Below are positions 42,854-54,490 of a stretch of DNA of 64,000 nucleotides, piece after piece. A model generated the notes under the pieces. The model saw nothing but the letters and a program-made list of their open reading frames with translations, did no database searches and was not told the DNA's origin. The position numbers and the translations under genes are program-made. This DNA comes from Selaginella moellendorffii. Lineage: Eukaryota; Streptophyta; Lycopodiopsida; Selaginellales; Selaginellaceae. The stretch is taken from positions 850,682 through 914,681 of the forward strand of contig NW_003314341.1 of assembly GCF_000143415.4 (NCBI RefSeq). The letters are read 5' to 3'. Numbering within the stretch: the first letter of the stretch is position 1; each line of letters starts with the position of its first letter.

Positions 42854-45007
42854 ATGGCGGTGGCAGCCGCGGCGCAGTGGTGGGCGGAAATCCGAAGAAA
42901 AGGGCCGGAATCGTATGCGTCCGGTATGACTTTCGAGCTTCCTGAGGCAGGTGTGAGGTCGATTGCTTTTAGTAACGAGGTCCTGTTTGTGAGGGAAGCT
43001 TTTGATGGGCTCTACAAGGAGATTCTAACTGTCCTCGAGTCACGCAAGTTCGGTCTGTGTCATGTGAATGGGAACTCTGGCGTGGGCAAGTCTGCGTTCC
43101 TGTGGTATTTCATCATCCGGACTGGCATTGATAGGCCAGAGTCGGTCATTCTCTACGAGACCGACACTCGCCTGTGGGAGTTTCGCCGTGGCGCTCTTCG
43201 GCTGGTGGCCAAAACGGAGTATTCCTTCGACGAGATCGAGTCTTCTGAAGTTACCTTCCATCTGATCGACCAAAAAATTTCTCCCGGCCGACCCATTGGA
43301 AACCGAGCTGTTGTTGCTGCCTCGCCAGACGACGATAACACCAAAAGCATCAGGAAAGTCCGTCGGACTTACACGCGCTATCTGCCTCCCTGGGACAAGA
43401 CAGAGTTCGATTTGCTTGTCAAGCTGTGGAAGTCGCAGGCGGACAAGTTACCCGGGCCAGAAGCGGACGAGGTAGATGAAAAGGTAAAGGCTGCCAACTT
43501 GGCCTTCTCTTGGTTCGGGGGCATCCCACGATTTTTGTGGGATCGTGAGGACGGAACACTCACAGAGGAAGACTTTCGTTCGGACGTGATGAAGTGCCTT
43601 GCAAACACCAAGCTTAAGAACGTGAGTGTCATCCTGCAAAACTCAGCGGGCGTTTCGTGGAGGCTCTTTCACTTCAACGTGACGCCCGGAACCCGCTTCA
43701 GACGTTTCCGCTACACGTTTTGCTCGGAGAAGGTGGCAAGTCTTTATGCTGAGTATCTGTGTACAACCAACGTGGATAAGATCCGCAGCTTTCTGGAGGC
43801 TTCTCAGCCATTCAGCGAGTACTCAGCGCTGCGAGGTTTCGTTTTCGAGCAGTACGTGGTCAGCCAGGCGTTGGAACACGACATTATGGTGATGCCGATG
43901 GTAAGGCTATTTTTCACTCTTGGAAGCGTTACTTAGTGGCTCTGCAGGTTGACACTGCTTATTGCCAGCATTGTTCCCGCTCGGATGATCGAGGCAAGAA
44001 TAAGAAGGTCCCCTGGATTCAGTGCGGGACCTGTCTTAAGTGGTACCATACCAAATGCGTCGGCATCAAATTCAAGTTTGATTTTAACTACAAGTGTCGG
44101 AACTGCCAAGGTGAGCCAAATGCTCAGGTTGTATCTCCTTCCGGCCTTTTGCTACGATACTATGAAGGTGATCTGGAAGACGCTTTACTCGCAGCGGGTT
44201 GGTGTTTTTTGTAATGCTTTTATCTTTCCTCTTCTCCGTTTAGCCGCTTTTCTCTTGTGCAGGTGAAGAGGCAATCAAGTATCTGTGGAGGCCTCTCAAA
44301 AAGAACAATGCTGTCTTTGATTTTGTATTGTTACCACGCACGTTGGGACAGGCTACCGTCGCTCGTACTAATCACAGGCCGGTTCTTGAGGCTACGATCA
44401 AGGCACAGCAGGCTCTCAAAGCCTGGAGAGACGAGTTCTATCAGGATAACAACAACGATGACACTCTACTGGCTTTTTTCGTACCACCGGATTCTTACTC
44501 CAATTTCAAGTTCCAGCCATACCGTTCATCTGGAAAGGTTGCTCAGAAAGCTGTCAAAGGTGAGCGTTTCATATGAACACTAAGTATGTATGTCATCTTT
44601 CTTTACCAGGGATCGTACAGTGTAAGGTCGCCGTTCCAGTATCTGGTAGTCCTTATGTAGCGAAGGTTGCACCCAACGACATGGATGCTGTTTCTCTAGA
44701 TCCGAACTTGCCGGAGACTTGGGAGGAGGCTCTGGGCTGCATAGAATGCTCGGAGGATATTGTCGAACAACCGGAGAAGTCTCTCGAGCAGGAAAAAGTC
44801 AGATATTGCAGGCAGAACTTGGCTTTTGATGGAGATGAGTTGGATGCTCTGGAAGCGATCTGCAACCTTGCAGATGGTAGGCAGAAGCGCAAGCGTTTGC
44901 AGGCATTGTGCAAGATGTACAAGATTGCGGCCAATACCACCAACCAAGAGATGCTGGCTTGTCTCGAAGCAGAGCGTGAAAGACTAGATGATATGGAAGT
45001 GGATTAA
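42854..45007 (+). CDS. CR (Crinkler/RHS)-type NTPase fused to a PHD finger, apparently intact
   Basis: There are four exons: 42854-43900, 43948-44197, 44263-44559 and 44610-45007. The introns are 47, 65 and 50 bases with GT-AG ends, and the frame is continuous, giving about 663 residues. Residues 70-90 carry a Walker A motif, GNSGVGKSAFLWY. Near residue 220 is FSWFGGIPRFLW, the FGGxPR signature of the Crinkler/RHS NTPase family. Exon 2 encodes a C4HC3 PHD finger (CQHC, WIQCGTCLKWYHTKC, CRNC), which in other proteins reads histone H3 tails. The last exon is acidic and ends ERLDDMEVD. I chose ATG 42854 (MAVAAAAQWW) because the frame upstream gives only low-complexity sequence. Function is unknown; a nuclear, chromatin-linked ATPase is an inference. 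A decayed duplicate follows directly. Confidence 0.8.
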
Positions 45008-45059
45008 TAAATTAGTTTGCTTTTTCATTTTTCATACTTTTTTGGTTTGGTTTTTAAAA

Positions 45060-46560
45060 GTTATGTTCAGAATGAACAAAGGAAAGGGCTTAGGATTCTT
45101 GGAGGTGCTCCTATAGGCACGCCGAGGTGGTGGCTCCATGTACGCCACGAGGTTTCTCATGCGTCGGCATTTCACAAGAGCTGTGAGCAGCTCTATGTGA
45201 GGAAGGTATTGAACCGGAACACCGCGCCATTTGAACGGCAATTCCGGGGTCGTTTTTGTGGTATTTCCTCGAGCGAGTTGGGATTCAGAATCATCGTCTA
45301 CGAAACCGTGTGTCTACGTTCATCTGATCGACCAGAACGTCAACACTTCGCGATTCATCGGGCTTCTGGTCGCCGCCTCTCCTGACATTAACAACACCAA
45401 ACTAAAGTGACGCGCTACATGCCTGTGTGGACAAGGAAGAGTTTTTCGCCCTCGTTGCCTCGGAAGGAACGGACCAAGCACTTGCCAAAGAGAGAGGCAG
45501 AGCTAATGCTGCCGAGAGGGCATACTCGTGGTTCGGGGGAATTCCCCGCTTCCTCTGGGCCTGGGACGCGGAAAAGCTTACTGGACAAGACTTTCGGGCG
45601 GAAGTACATCGATGTTTGGTCGATACCAAACTAGAGAACGTCCGTGCCGTGTTGCAAGATAAGGCAAACGCCAAGAACGTCTTTTGGTGTCTTTTCCATT
45701 TCATTTAGCAGGGAGATTCGACAAACACCATTATTCATTTTGTTCTGATAAGGTGGCGAACGCTTATGCTCAGTACCTACTTATGGAGTATCAGGACCAG
45801 CTTAGAGCCTTCATCCAAGCTTCGGAGCCCGTTCCAGAGTATGCTACCTTGCGAGGCTCTGTTTTCGAGCAATATGTCATTGTGCTTGCAGTCGCTCATG
45901 GGCGTACCACTGGTAAGCACCTTGCGTTTGGATTGACATTTTGCAATCCAGATGGACGATGTCTATTGTCATGCTTGTCAAAACAAAGACTGAGGAAGGA
46001 AGTTCAGAGTGGATTGGATAAAATGCAACGTCTGTGAGCATTGGTACCATTTAAAGTGCGCAAAGGTGAAGAGACTACCTTCAATTTACAAGTGCAAGGG
46101 TGATTGTGTACTCGCGTTCACATATCTGACGGTGTTGCTATTATGAAGGGGATCTTGAGAACGCCTTGATTGCCGCAGGTAAGCTTAGTGTACTGTTATA
46201 GCAGTTAAGTTTTAACAAAACTCTGTGCTGCAGGTCTTGATGCCAAAAAGTACATGTTTAAGCCCTGATGAAGAACAATGCGGTGTTCGCAAGTTGGGTC
46301 AGATCACGGTTGCGTTGAGACACCCGTCCTCCATCCAAGCTCTTGTGAATGCTGTCAAGGTCCTCAAGACCTGGGCGCAGCTCTTCAATCACCTGGATAA
46401 AGATAAGGGATGTGCTCTTGCTCCCTCCAAGCAACCATATCGACAGTCTAGGAAGATCTCCACGCGAGCTGTGAAAGGTACAAGGCTGCGAGGTTCTAGA
46501 TCTTGTTTGACATGCGTTCTTTTCAGGTAGGTGGCGGTGCCTGTAAATGAATCACCTTAT
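45060..46560 (+). pseudogene. Decayed tandem copy of the CR-type NTPase-PHD gene (copy 2)
   Basis: Blocks in the same order as the intact gene but broken by frame changes and stops: AYSWFGGIPRFLWAWD (near 45525), YSFCSDKVANAYAQYLLMEY (near 45740), FIQASEPVPEYATLRGSVFEQYV, a PHD relic (MDDVYCHACQNKD-stop, then WIKCNVCEHWYHLKCAKVK, 45955-46080), and LGQITVALRHPSSIQALVN. The Walker A segment is not recognisable. It is not a recent duplicate of its neighbour, because the blocks agree more with the fragment at 29.6 kb. Confidence 0.75.
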
Positions 46561-46832
46561 GTCGAGCGTGATTTGAAGCCTGACATGGAAGAGGTCTCAC
46601 TGGATCTCGGTGCAAGCCTCGGTTCATGGGGGAACCATGGAATGAATCTGAGTTTGTGTCACTTGACAAGGAACGGGACCGTCTTAAGCCTGAATGCTCC
46701 TACTATTAACTTCGGAGCATGCATGCAGCTCAAACTCCCATAGATTTAGGGTTCAGAGAAATAAGGATTTAGGGTTCAATGAATTTACAAGATATAGGGT
46801 TCTTGGGAGGCGAGGTTATTTCCCTTTACCCA

Positions 46833-48042
46833 ATGGTGGAGATCGAGAAGGCGCCGACGATGGCGATGCCGGTGGATGCGAGCGAGCGCGACGAGGGGGA
46901 AATCGTGGTGTCTCCATCGCCAAGGAGAAGCATCCGCTGGAGCACTCGTGGACGTTTTGGTTCGATAACCCTAGCGGTAGAACAAGCAGCAGCAGTGGGG
47001 AAGCTCATTGCGGGCGGTCTACACTGTGAGCACGGTCGAAGATTTCTGGTGGTAAGCTCCCTCGGCCGATCCATGCCCCTTTCTAGTCATTTCATTCGAT
47101 TCGAAGGATCTAAGTTACAAATGCGCCTCTATTTCTTTGCAGCCTCTACAATAATCTCGTGCAGCCGGGGCGATTGATCAGTGGGGCGGACTTCCACTGC
47201 TTCAAGGAGGGAATCAAGCCCGAGTGGGAAGATCCGAGGTGTGCGAATGGGGGGAAATGGACTGCGGCTCCACCGCGAGGCAGCAAGCAAGCGCTGGATC
47301 AGTTCTGGCTAAACACTGTGAGTATAGGAGAGATTTCTCGCCTTTCATCGTGGCTTTTCTCTTGACGCTCTTGCTCTTCCAGCTGCTGGCTTTGATCGGT
47401 GAGCAATTCGATGAGGGCGATGAGATCTGTGGCGTTGTGGTGAGCGTGAGGCCGAGAGGAGATAAGCTCTCCTTGTGGACCAAGACGGCCAACAACGAAG
47501 CCGCCCAGGTAAAAGATCTCTCCTTCTTCCTTCTCTCCGCTGCGATAGTGTTCTAGCCTCCAGGTTTTCTTCTTGTTCTCTAGCAAGCTTCACCAAATTT
47601 CGAATTTTCCTTTAGCATGGTTCTTTGGCGATCATTTTTTTCTACGAGTCCTGCCTTGTCCTTGCTCGACCTCTGAAAAGTTTCCTTGTTTTGGGCGAAG
47701 CTTTACCGGGTTTCAATTTTTCCTTAGCAAGCTTCGAGTGGTTCTTTCGCAAAGCTCTAGCAAGTTTCTTCTTGTTCTTAGCTTTACCACTTTTTTCCTT
47801 GAGCAAGTTTTGTAAGGTTCTTTGCCTTGTCTCTAAAAGTTTTCCTGTTTTGGGTGATTCCAGATGAGCATTGGAAGGCAATGGAAGGAATTTCTCGAGT
47901 ATCAGGACAAGATCAACTTCATGTTTCACGTAAGAATCCCTTTATTCTCTTTCTTTCCACTCGCTACACTTTTTCTTCCTACTTTTTCCAGGAGGATGCC
48001 AAGCGTGGTGATTCGAAGGCGAGAAATCGCTACTCTGTATGA
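46833..48042 (+). CDS. Cap-binding translation factor eIF4E/eIF(iso)4E, exon 1 with two single-base frame breaks
   Basis: Five exons: 46833-47051, 47143-47317, 47383-47508, 47864-47929 and 47992-48042, all GT-AG, the usual plant eIF4E layout. Cap-pocket landmarks are present: [41 protein letters not shown] and [20 protein letters not shown]. The C-terminus is RNRYSV-stop. The protein binds the mRNA cap and recruits eIF4G. Exon 1 changes frame twice: between SPSP and EKHPLEHSW (near 46925) and between DNPSG and NKQQQWGSS (near 46978). Each change is explained by one missing base. Exons 2-5 are clean, so sequencing error and a young pseudogene are both possible. Confidence 0.82.
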
Positions 48043-48880
48043 TACCTTCTAAGCTCAATTTTGCTGGATCGCATTCTAAAAGGGTGGATGTTTCAGCCAT
48101 AAATTTATGCTACAAAATTAAAAATCATTTACAGTTAAATTTTTGTTCTAAAAAAATTCTTAATTAGCTTAGATATAGAAGTCTTATAAAATAGAATTGT
48201 ATCTTAGTTTTTGTAAGCAGTCTTTTAGGTTTTATATAGCTAGATAAAAATAAATATCATTCCCAATCTACAATGAATTTGGAGAAGCTTTAGAAGAGTT
48301 CCCTAGAAGTATCATCAAGTTTTCCCCATATAGTTTTCCTTAATGCTAGAACTTTTTTCTCTCTCCTTTCTTTTCTTTGTATTCTTTTTCATTCTTTTTT
48401 TTTTTGCAATAGTTATTTATAGTGTATATGATCATGGAATGAGATTTGAATATATATTATCACTGTGAATTCTTGAAACTTTAAGTGATATATAGAGATA
48501 AAATAACCACTAAGAACTCTCTCATCAAGCAATTATCATACTTCTTTATTTAAAAGTGCTATTGGCATCGGGGGACAGATATTCTCTTACCTTTGGATTT
48601 TTTAGATGGACGGTTTTGATGGAATACTCTCTTATAACGGTTATGGCTGTTCATATCTGAGGGTTTTATGTTTGACTCTCTCTCGTGTCACTGTGCAGCA
48701 TTGGGAACAAAACAAGTAGAGCAAGCTCCTTGATTCTTCACTATTGATAAGTTTCTTTCTCGCATTTTTCACAGTTGAGTCGCCACTGTTTCTGGGTCTC
48801 CAGAATGTATACTTTCGAGTGGGTATATGTATGATTTACGGTCTTTGCAATGTCGTTTGAATGTGTTTGCATAAGAACAG
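48043..48880. other. AT-rich stretch between eIF4E and the SGR2-like fragment
   Basis: Contains the eIF4E 3' UTR (a possible AATAAA-like signal is not clear) and no supported coding frame. The missing N-terminal exons of the SGR2-like gene are not found here. Confidence 0.5.
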
Positions 48881-49345
48881 GTCATGAGTACTGGGAAGAT
48901 GAAGGCATTGAAGAAAAAGAGCCAGCATGCAGGCAAATGATGAACATATTTCACCCATACGATCCTGTCACCTATAGGTATCAACATACTTCTGTGTGAC
49001 CAGTGTTTAAATTTATCCTTTCGTCCTGATTACAGAGTGGAACCTCTGATATCTATTCTTTTTGGGAGAAAGTCAGTGAATATCTTGGGATACAGGTAAT
49101 CATAGTGCTTTGTAAGTTTGTTGTCAAAGCTAGAGGAAATTCTTCGGTTGGGGTATGGTTTTGTCACAGTTTTTTTATGGTAGTATGGTGACAGAAAGGC
49201 TATCTAGAAGTCCCAATGGTAGATTCGACTTAATGCTACAGGTAAGTCTTGCTCTTTGCTATCACATCATTCTCATGTGGATCCAGGATACAAAATTTGA
49301 GCACCACTACATATCGGTATCTGATAAACGACAGCAGTGGCTGGA
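48881..49345 (+). pseudogene. C-terminal fragment of an SGR2-like DDHD phospholipase A1
   Basis: Exon pieces in the right order: 48881-48977 encodes HEYWEDEGIEEKEPACRQM then NIFHPYDPVTYR. 49036-49095 gives VEPLISILFGR. A piece ending at 49241 gives ERLSRSPNGRFDLMLQ. 49287 onward gives DTKFEHHYISVS. These follow the DDHD domain of plant SGR2 (phosphatidic-acid-preferring phospholipase A1). The catalytic lipase part and all N-terminal exons are absent, and after HHYISV the sequence runs into a CAG/GAGAGA-rich tract. So this is a truncated pseudogene or a captured fragment that kept its introns. Confidence 0.72.
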
Positions 49346-50158
49346 GAGAGAGAGAGAGGAGATTTGGAGTTGGAATCACAGCAGCCGCAGCATCACCAGC
49401 GAGAAGATCTTAAGGCCATGAGAATTCTCCACCAGGAGTTTGGAATTACGTAGCAGCCAGGTGAGAAGGTCAGTGCGAGAGATAGGGACGAAGATATCAC
49501 AAGGGACAAGGACGAAGATCTTGCAGGGTCGGCCTTCACCCACGAGCAGCAGAGATTGATGAGGTCACTGGTTTGCTCTATCACTTCTGCTCAACCCAGT
49601 GGCAAGGTGAGCTTCACTGTGGTTACGGTGCTCTAGAGCAGGTTAATGAGCATGCGTTTCTCTACAGGGGCATGGTGCTGTACAAATCCAATTAGTCTGG
49701 AGACAAGGAGCATCGTCACACCCATGGACGTGTATCAATTATTGTGACACACTAGGTAGGATCCAATCCAACTTCATCAACTCGCAGAGAAAGAGAGAAC
49801 TAAGAAAAACAAAGAATAGTGGCCATGGCCATATCTGGACAAATTAAGTGAATTGGTGCCAGACTCAATTGTATTTGTGTTGTAATACTACATTATTTAT
49901 AAAGTGTCTCCTGCCCTTGACTGTCTAGAAGTCCCAATGGTAGAGCTAATTTGTAAGTCGGAATCACAGCAGCAGCAGCAGCATCACCAGCGAGAAGATC
50001 TCAAGGTTGCATGAGAATTCTCCACCAGGTATTTCTCACATGTACGTAGTGGCAAAGCCAGTGTCAGTGAGCAGGTTGGTGCGAGGGACAGGGATGAAGA
50101 TCTCACGAAGGACAGGGAAAAAGATCTTGTAGGGTCTGCCATCGCCCACAAGCAGTGG
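49199..50158 (+). repeat. Imperfect direct duplication around 49.2-49.55 and 49.92-50.16 kb
   Basis: TCTAGAAGTCCCAATGGTAG, GGAATCACAGCAGC and CATCACCAGCGAGAAGATCT followed by GAGAATTCTCCACCAGG occur at 49203-49430 and again at 49924-50030. The similarity goes on through GGGACAGGGATGAAGATCTCAC to GGGTC-GCC. The second copy lacks the DTKFEHHY exon. It lies between the SGR2-like and CFIm25-like fragments. Confidence 0.7.
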
Positions 50159-50164
50159 AATTAC

Positions 50165-50840
50165 GTTTTTTCAAGCTTCCCGGAGGAAGACTCAAGTCTG
50201 GAGAAAAACAGTAAAGAAGTTTCTTTCATCATTCACTCTGCTAACTTTGATAAATCTGCTAACTAGAGGTGGAAGGATTGAAGAGGAAGCTCATGAGCAA
50301 CCAATGGCAGCTTCAATCCAGCCTGGGACAGGTATGATGGAAATACATGAAGATATAAAGAACTTTGGTTTTGTTCATTTCCATTTCTTCCAGTTTGAAG
50401 AGTTTGTGGCAATTTGGTAGAGACCAAACTTTGAGGCGCTGCCATATCCTTACTGCCCTCCTCACATCACCAAACCAAAGGTATCAATCTTTGTTCTTCA
50501 TTACTCATAATTCTTTTGTATGATCTTCTCATTTCTTTTATTATTTCTTGTGTCAGGAGTGTAAGAAGTTCTGCATGGTTCTCCTCCCCAAAAGACAATA
50601 CTTTACTGTTTCAAAGAATCTCAAACTGCTGGCAATTCCATTGTTTAAGCTCTAAGATAATGTAGATAAGAGAAGAAACATTTAATGTCTACATTCGTTT
50701 TTTTTTTTTGTTTTCTTGCTTTGAGAAAGTTTTTCTCTTCCTTTGCTGATGTGAGAATTGTTACTGCAGAGACATGCCCAGTGATCTCTGCCATCTTCTT
50801 GCAGCTTTCAAGGTTCACCTTCATTGCCATTAACAGTTGA
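50165..50840 (+). pseudogene. CFIm25 (NUDT21-like) C-terminal half, with nonsense codons
   Basis: Exon relics follow the 25-kDa subunit of pre-mRNA cleavage factor Im: FFKLPGGRLKSGE (Nudix region, 50167-50210), VEGLKRKL (50269), FEEFVAIW (50394), RPNFEALPYPYCPPHITKPK, CKKFCMVLLPKRQYFTVSKN then LKLLAIPLF (50557-50640), and PVISAIFLQLSRF with stop TGA at 50838. The normal protein binds UGUA and helps choose poly(A) sites. A TAG (50418-50420) replaces the second Trp of the WWRPNFE motif, and a TAA follows PLFKL, so it is dead. The N-terminal half is missing. Confidence 0.75.
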
Positions 50841-52120
50841 ACACTGGCAATCTGGGTGAATTTTTTCTTCTTTTTCTCCATTTTGTAAAACTATTAACTT
50901 ACTATGAGTAGCTCTCTTTTTTTGTTTGAAACGTTTCTCTTATAAATGAAGATACAGTCCCTCAGCTGGATAAAAGTGTAATGGAATCAAGAAAGAAATA
51001 AAAAATTACACGCCTACCATATACATGTGTGTATACGATGACAAGAATATGTCAACCCACCTGAAGATTGTTGGCCAGGACGTGGAGGTGCTAATATTGT
51101 TTAATGCAGGAAGAAAATGAGTTATGTGAGCAGATGGAAAGCCTGCAGTTAGTGTTAATCAACAAGCTTTCTTGAAACAGCAAAATACAAAAGTGATGAC
51201 AGTACAGCCATACAGCTTGAATTGAGAAGGAAAAGAAGAAATCTGCTACTAAGAGAAGACTGTGGGGTTTGATGAGACAGAAAAATCTAAGACCGAACAG
51301 GAGGTACTGAAGATTACGGAAGAACTTGAAGACACATGTGAGTTGAACAGGTTTCTCAAAACAATACATTGCTGGCTATAGATAAAAAAAAATGGATGTC
51401 AGTGTGCAAAAGTGGAAGTTGAGATGGCAAATGCAACTACTACAATGAATTGAGGGTGGACAAGGAACTCTGAAGATGATGTGACACTTGATGCTACAGC
51501 AATGAAAATGGAACGGATTTTAGAGACTTCCTTGCCAGATTATCCACCAAGCCATTTTGCTGTGGAGAAGCAAAATGTTATTCAGGCTTTATAGTTAAAG
51601 CTACAATAAGCTTTTGATTTTGTCAAAGATGCAAAGCACAACATGGAGGCTTTAACTGATGCGACCTCAAATGTGTCTAAAATAGAGTGTTCAGAATTTC
51701 TGAACGATACAGGTATTGCTCAGAAGAAAAAACCAATGTGCTACTTCTCCAAGTACTCTAACATTCAAGTGAATCCAAGGTGCCTTGTGATGTTTCTCCA
51801 GTCCAGTGAAGCTGATCAATGGCATCATGATCAATACAACAGAAACCAGTGAGCTTTGTTTTTTTTATAAAATGACTAACATTGTGATGGTTCTTCAAGC
51901 ATGTGTTTGCATTCTAGCAAATCCAGGATGGCTGTTTATTGCAAGTCACAAACACCTCACAGATGCACAGTAAGTTTTTCTAGCACACACTTGCTCTCTA
52001 ATGCACTAAGCACGTATATTTTGTCTCCTATCTGTAGTTTATCGAGAATCCCATTCGGGCTGTGTGCCTGGAAGGAGCTCCCATCACTCACTGAACAAGC
52101 CACACTGTCCAATGCTCCCT
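50841..52120. other. Degenerate coding-like sequence, not assigned
   Basis: Between 51100 and 51850 many short lysine/glutamate-rich pieces in changing frames (EENELCEQMESLQL, KSKTEQEVLKITEELEDT) suggest the ruin of a coiled-coil gene. At 51915-51970 LANPGWLFIASHKHLTDA is followed by a donor-like GTAAG, which looks like a single exon. I could not name either. There is no intact frame longer than 110 codons that I trust. Confidence 0.4.
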
Positions 52121-52129
52121 GGTGCTACA

Positions 52130-52859
52130 CCAAACAAACCGTGCCAATGTTGTCCCATGACACCGTGAACACGGAATCCCACCCATTTCCAATCACAGCC
52201 ATGTTACGATTCATCTCGTAAGAGAGCTGAAAGGACCACAACTGCAGTGAGCCTCCAGCTCCCAGGCTGCTGACAGCAACAACAGCAGCAGGTCCAGCGA
52301 GCGATGCCTAGATGAGAACTGTGAGTCTGGCACCCAATGAGTAGAAGCGATGCGTTTGGACACACCTCCACAACTTGGTGTGTGTAGCTCACACCGTGGG
52401 AGATGTAGTCGAGGTCTGGTTGGAATAGGTGGAGAGGCAAGAGCTCGGACTTGTAAGTGACGTCCTTGGTAGCTCTCCAAACAGGATCCGATTGACACAT
52501 GTGTTTGCCTGGGTGGAGGTGCCCCGGAACACAACCATAAGGTGTTTGTTAGCGGAGGTGGTGTCTTCCTTATACACTGAGGAGGGCTCAAGTGTTGGAA
52601 GTTTGGAGATGACTTCCAGCTGCAGGCATCTATAGGTTTTGGTGGAGATTGTGGTGAGCGGGGAGATGAAGAGTGCCAGACACTTAAGATCATGCTGTGA
52701 GAGCTTGGAGACTTCGTCCCACACTTCCAGAGCTTCTTCGCTTGGTGGGTTTTGTTTGGCTGAGCGGTGGTGGTGATGGCGGGCTAGAAAAACAATGGCA
52801 GGCACAACCAAAAGCAAGAGCAGGAGAGTGCAAGCCATGCATTTGTGATTTTTCTTCAT
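52130..52859 (-). pseudogene. Possible class-3 lipase-like gene with signal anchor, frameshifted
   Basis: The frame starts MKKNHKCMACTLLLLLLV, an N-terminal hydrophobic segment fit for a signal peptide or anchor. Then comes HLMVVFRGTSTQ, the FRGT motif of class-3 lipases. After a frame change near 52470, DVTYKSELLPLHLF and ASLLLIG follow at the distance where GHSLGG is expected. Instead of GxSxG the sequence reads IGCQTHSS, with a second frame change, so the nucleophile elbow is not intact. A further frame, LQLWSFQLSYEMNRNMAVIG, stops near 52130. I read this as a damaged lipase-like gene. The family call rests on the two motifs only. Confidence 0.4.
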
Positions 52860-53869
52860 GGTTTGGAAGGAATCTTACCTCTGTTCTCCCTGCGGGTTTG
52901 AAAATTAAAGAGTCACCAGGTCTCATGTATCTGTGTTGCCTTCGTCAAAGATTTACAAAAGTCCAACTCTTTTACACTTTATATGGTTTGGCTCTTTCTT
53001 GCTTTATAATAGTCTGGATAACTTAACTCTCAAATTTTCGAGTATGTACAACAGGAAACTAAAATTCACAGATCTCACTTATCAGCATTGCTTTGTTCAA
53101 AAAGTTATATTTTATGGCCTAACACTATTATGTCTTAGATTTTGCATTTCTTTCTCTCTTTTAGAAGTTTCTTAACATCAAATGCTTTGTGATCAAAAGA
53201 GAGCATGCAAGAAGTTCCTCTGCAAGAAGAACCCCCAGGCTGCCTTTGATGTGTTCCAAAGGCGATGACTCTGAACTCAATATCCATGTTGAGTAGAATA
53301 AAGCTGCTTGGGTCCTCAGTAAACTTCCACCACCTCTCTTCAATTTCTTCTTGCCACTTTACAGTAAGTCACGGAAAAAATCTAAGATTCTGTAGAACTT
53401 CACTGGTTAAAACTTGGACAGGAAATCTAGAAGAAAAAACAAGCCTTTGAACACTTCTGTTTTTATCCTGGTCCTTTAATTTAAAACCAAGTGGGTTATG
53501 CTAGAACACCCTCCCTCGATATCAAGCTTTCAAATAGATGTTGTAACTTTTAATTATGGATATCTTATGTTCCATCTCCAGGATGATGAATTTAGAATCT
53601 CTTGGAACTTTTTATGTAGGCATTTGCTTTCATTTCAAGCACAAAACTTGTAGAATAAAAGAAGCCAGTTTTGATTAATTACAAAGCCTTGCTTTCTAGA
53701 GCTTACAGCTATAACTTTCAACTGATTATTTTAAAATTAAAATTAAAATGCTTACTCTTGACGCTAAAATGCTTAAAAATTCAATGTGCCCAAAATATTT
53801 TGTACTTCTCCCAGCGGAGCTGGGATCCCAGCTAGTCCCTTTTCTAATTAGCTTAAAAGGAGATAAATA
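52860..53869. other. Mostly gene-free; one unassigned coding-like block on the minus strand
   Basis: 53165-53365 reads on the minus strand KWQEEIEERWWKFTEDPSSF and then FRVIAFGTHQ without a stop for about 65 codons, next to splice-like TTTACAG/GTAAG sequence. I do not recognise it. The rest is AT-rich without a supported frame. Confidence 0.35.
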
Positions 53870-54490
53870 AGGTGTGTATATATGGTATCAAAAATTACAT
53901 TTCAGTGAGTATTATCCATTGAGATTGGGCAACTAATTTTATTGCATATATAGAAATGAAAATGATGATTTAAGTAGGTACATATTTGGTCACTATGACT
54001 TTGCATGTGTCATTTGGGTATGGATTTTGGTTATCATTTTATACCATATTATATAAATTTACACTTGGGCTCATAGGATGAATTTGCTCATTTGTATGAG
54101 TTTACGCTTAAGCCCATGAGTGAAACACATTAGCAACTTGAGTTGGCAAAATTAATGCTAGCCTATCAATGGTTATCATAAGTTATTACTATGTTACCGT
54201 GGGTAAAAGTAAACCTCTTTTAGGTTTGCAATGAGTGGTAAATAAATTAGTTTGTAATTGTTTAGCATGATACTAGTGGATCCTTTCTAAGCATGATTAT
54301 GAGTGGATCAATTAAAACTGTAAGGATTAGTTTATTAATTGTTGTCATGCTCTTTTATAAAATTTTCTTAGGCTGGATTGAAGATAATGTGAATGCAGTC
54401 AAGTTAACTAAAATGAGAGTTATCAAGGACGAAGGATTAAACATGTAAATCATCTTTTCTTCTGTAAAGCCTTTTTTTATCCTATTATTT
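53870..54490 (+). repeat. LTR-C internal region, AT-decayed copy
   Basis: It follows 56848-57480 almost base for base (GATTGGGCAACTA, TTGGGCTCATAGGATG, ACTAGTGGATCCTT, AAGTGGATCAAT) but with C-to-T and G-to-A changes throughout; for example ATACGCAGAGATGAAAACG there is ATATATAGAAATGAAAATG here. It begins near a relic primer site (ATGGTATCAAAAA). No coding content. Confidence 0.8.

Noticed and set aside
51901-52221. Plus-strand frame opposite the lipase-like gene
   Set aside because: It overlaps the minus-strand frame that has a signal anchor and the FRGT motif; the plus frame shows no domain.
46833-53400. Helitron as the carrier of the host-gene fragments
   Set aside because: I found no convincing TC...CTRR ends with a 3' hairpin. 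The capture idea is kept only as an open question.
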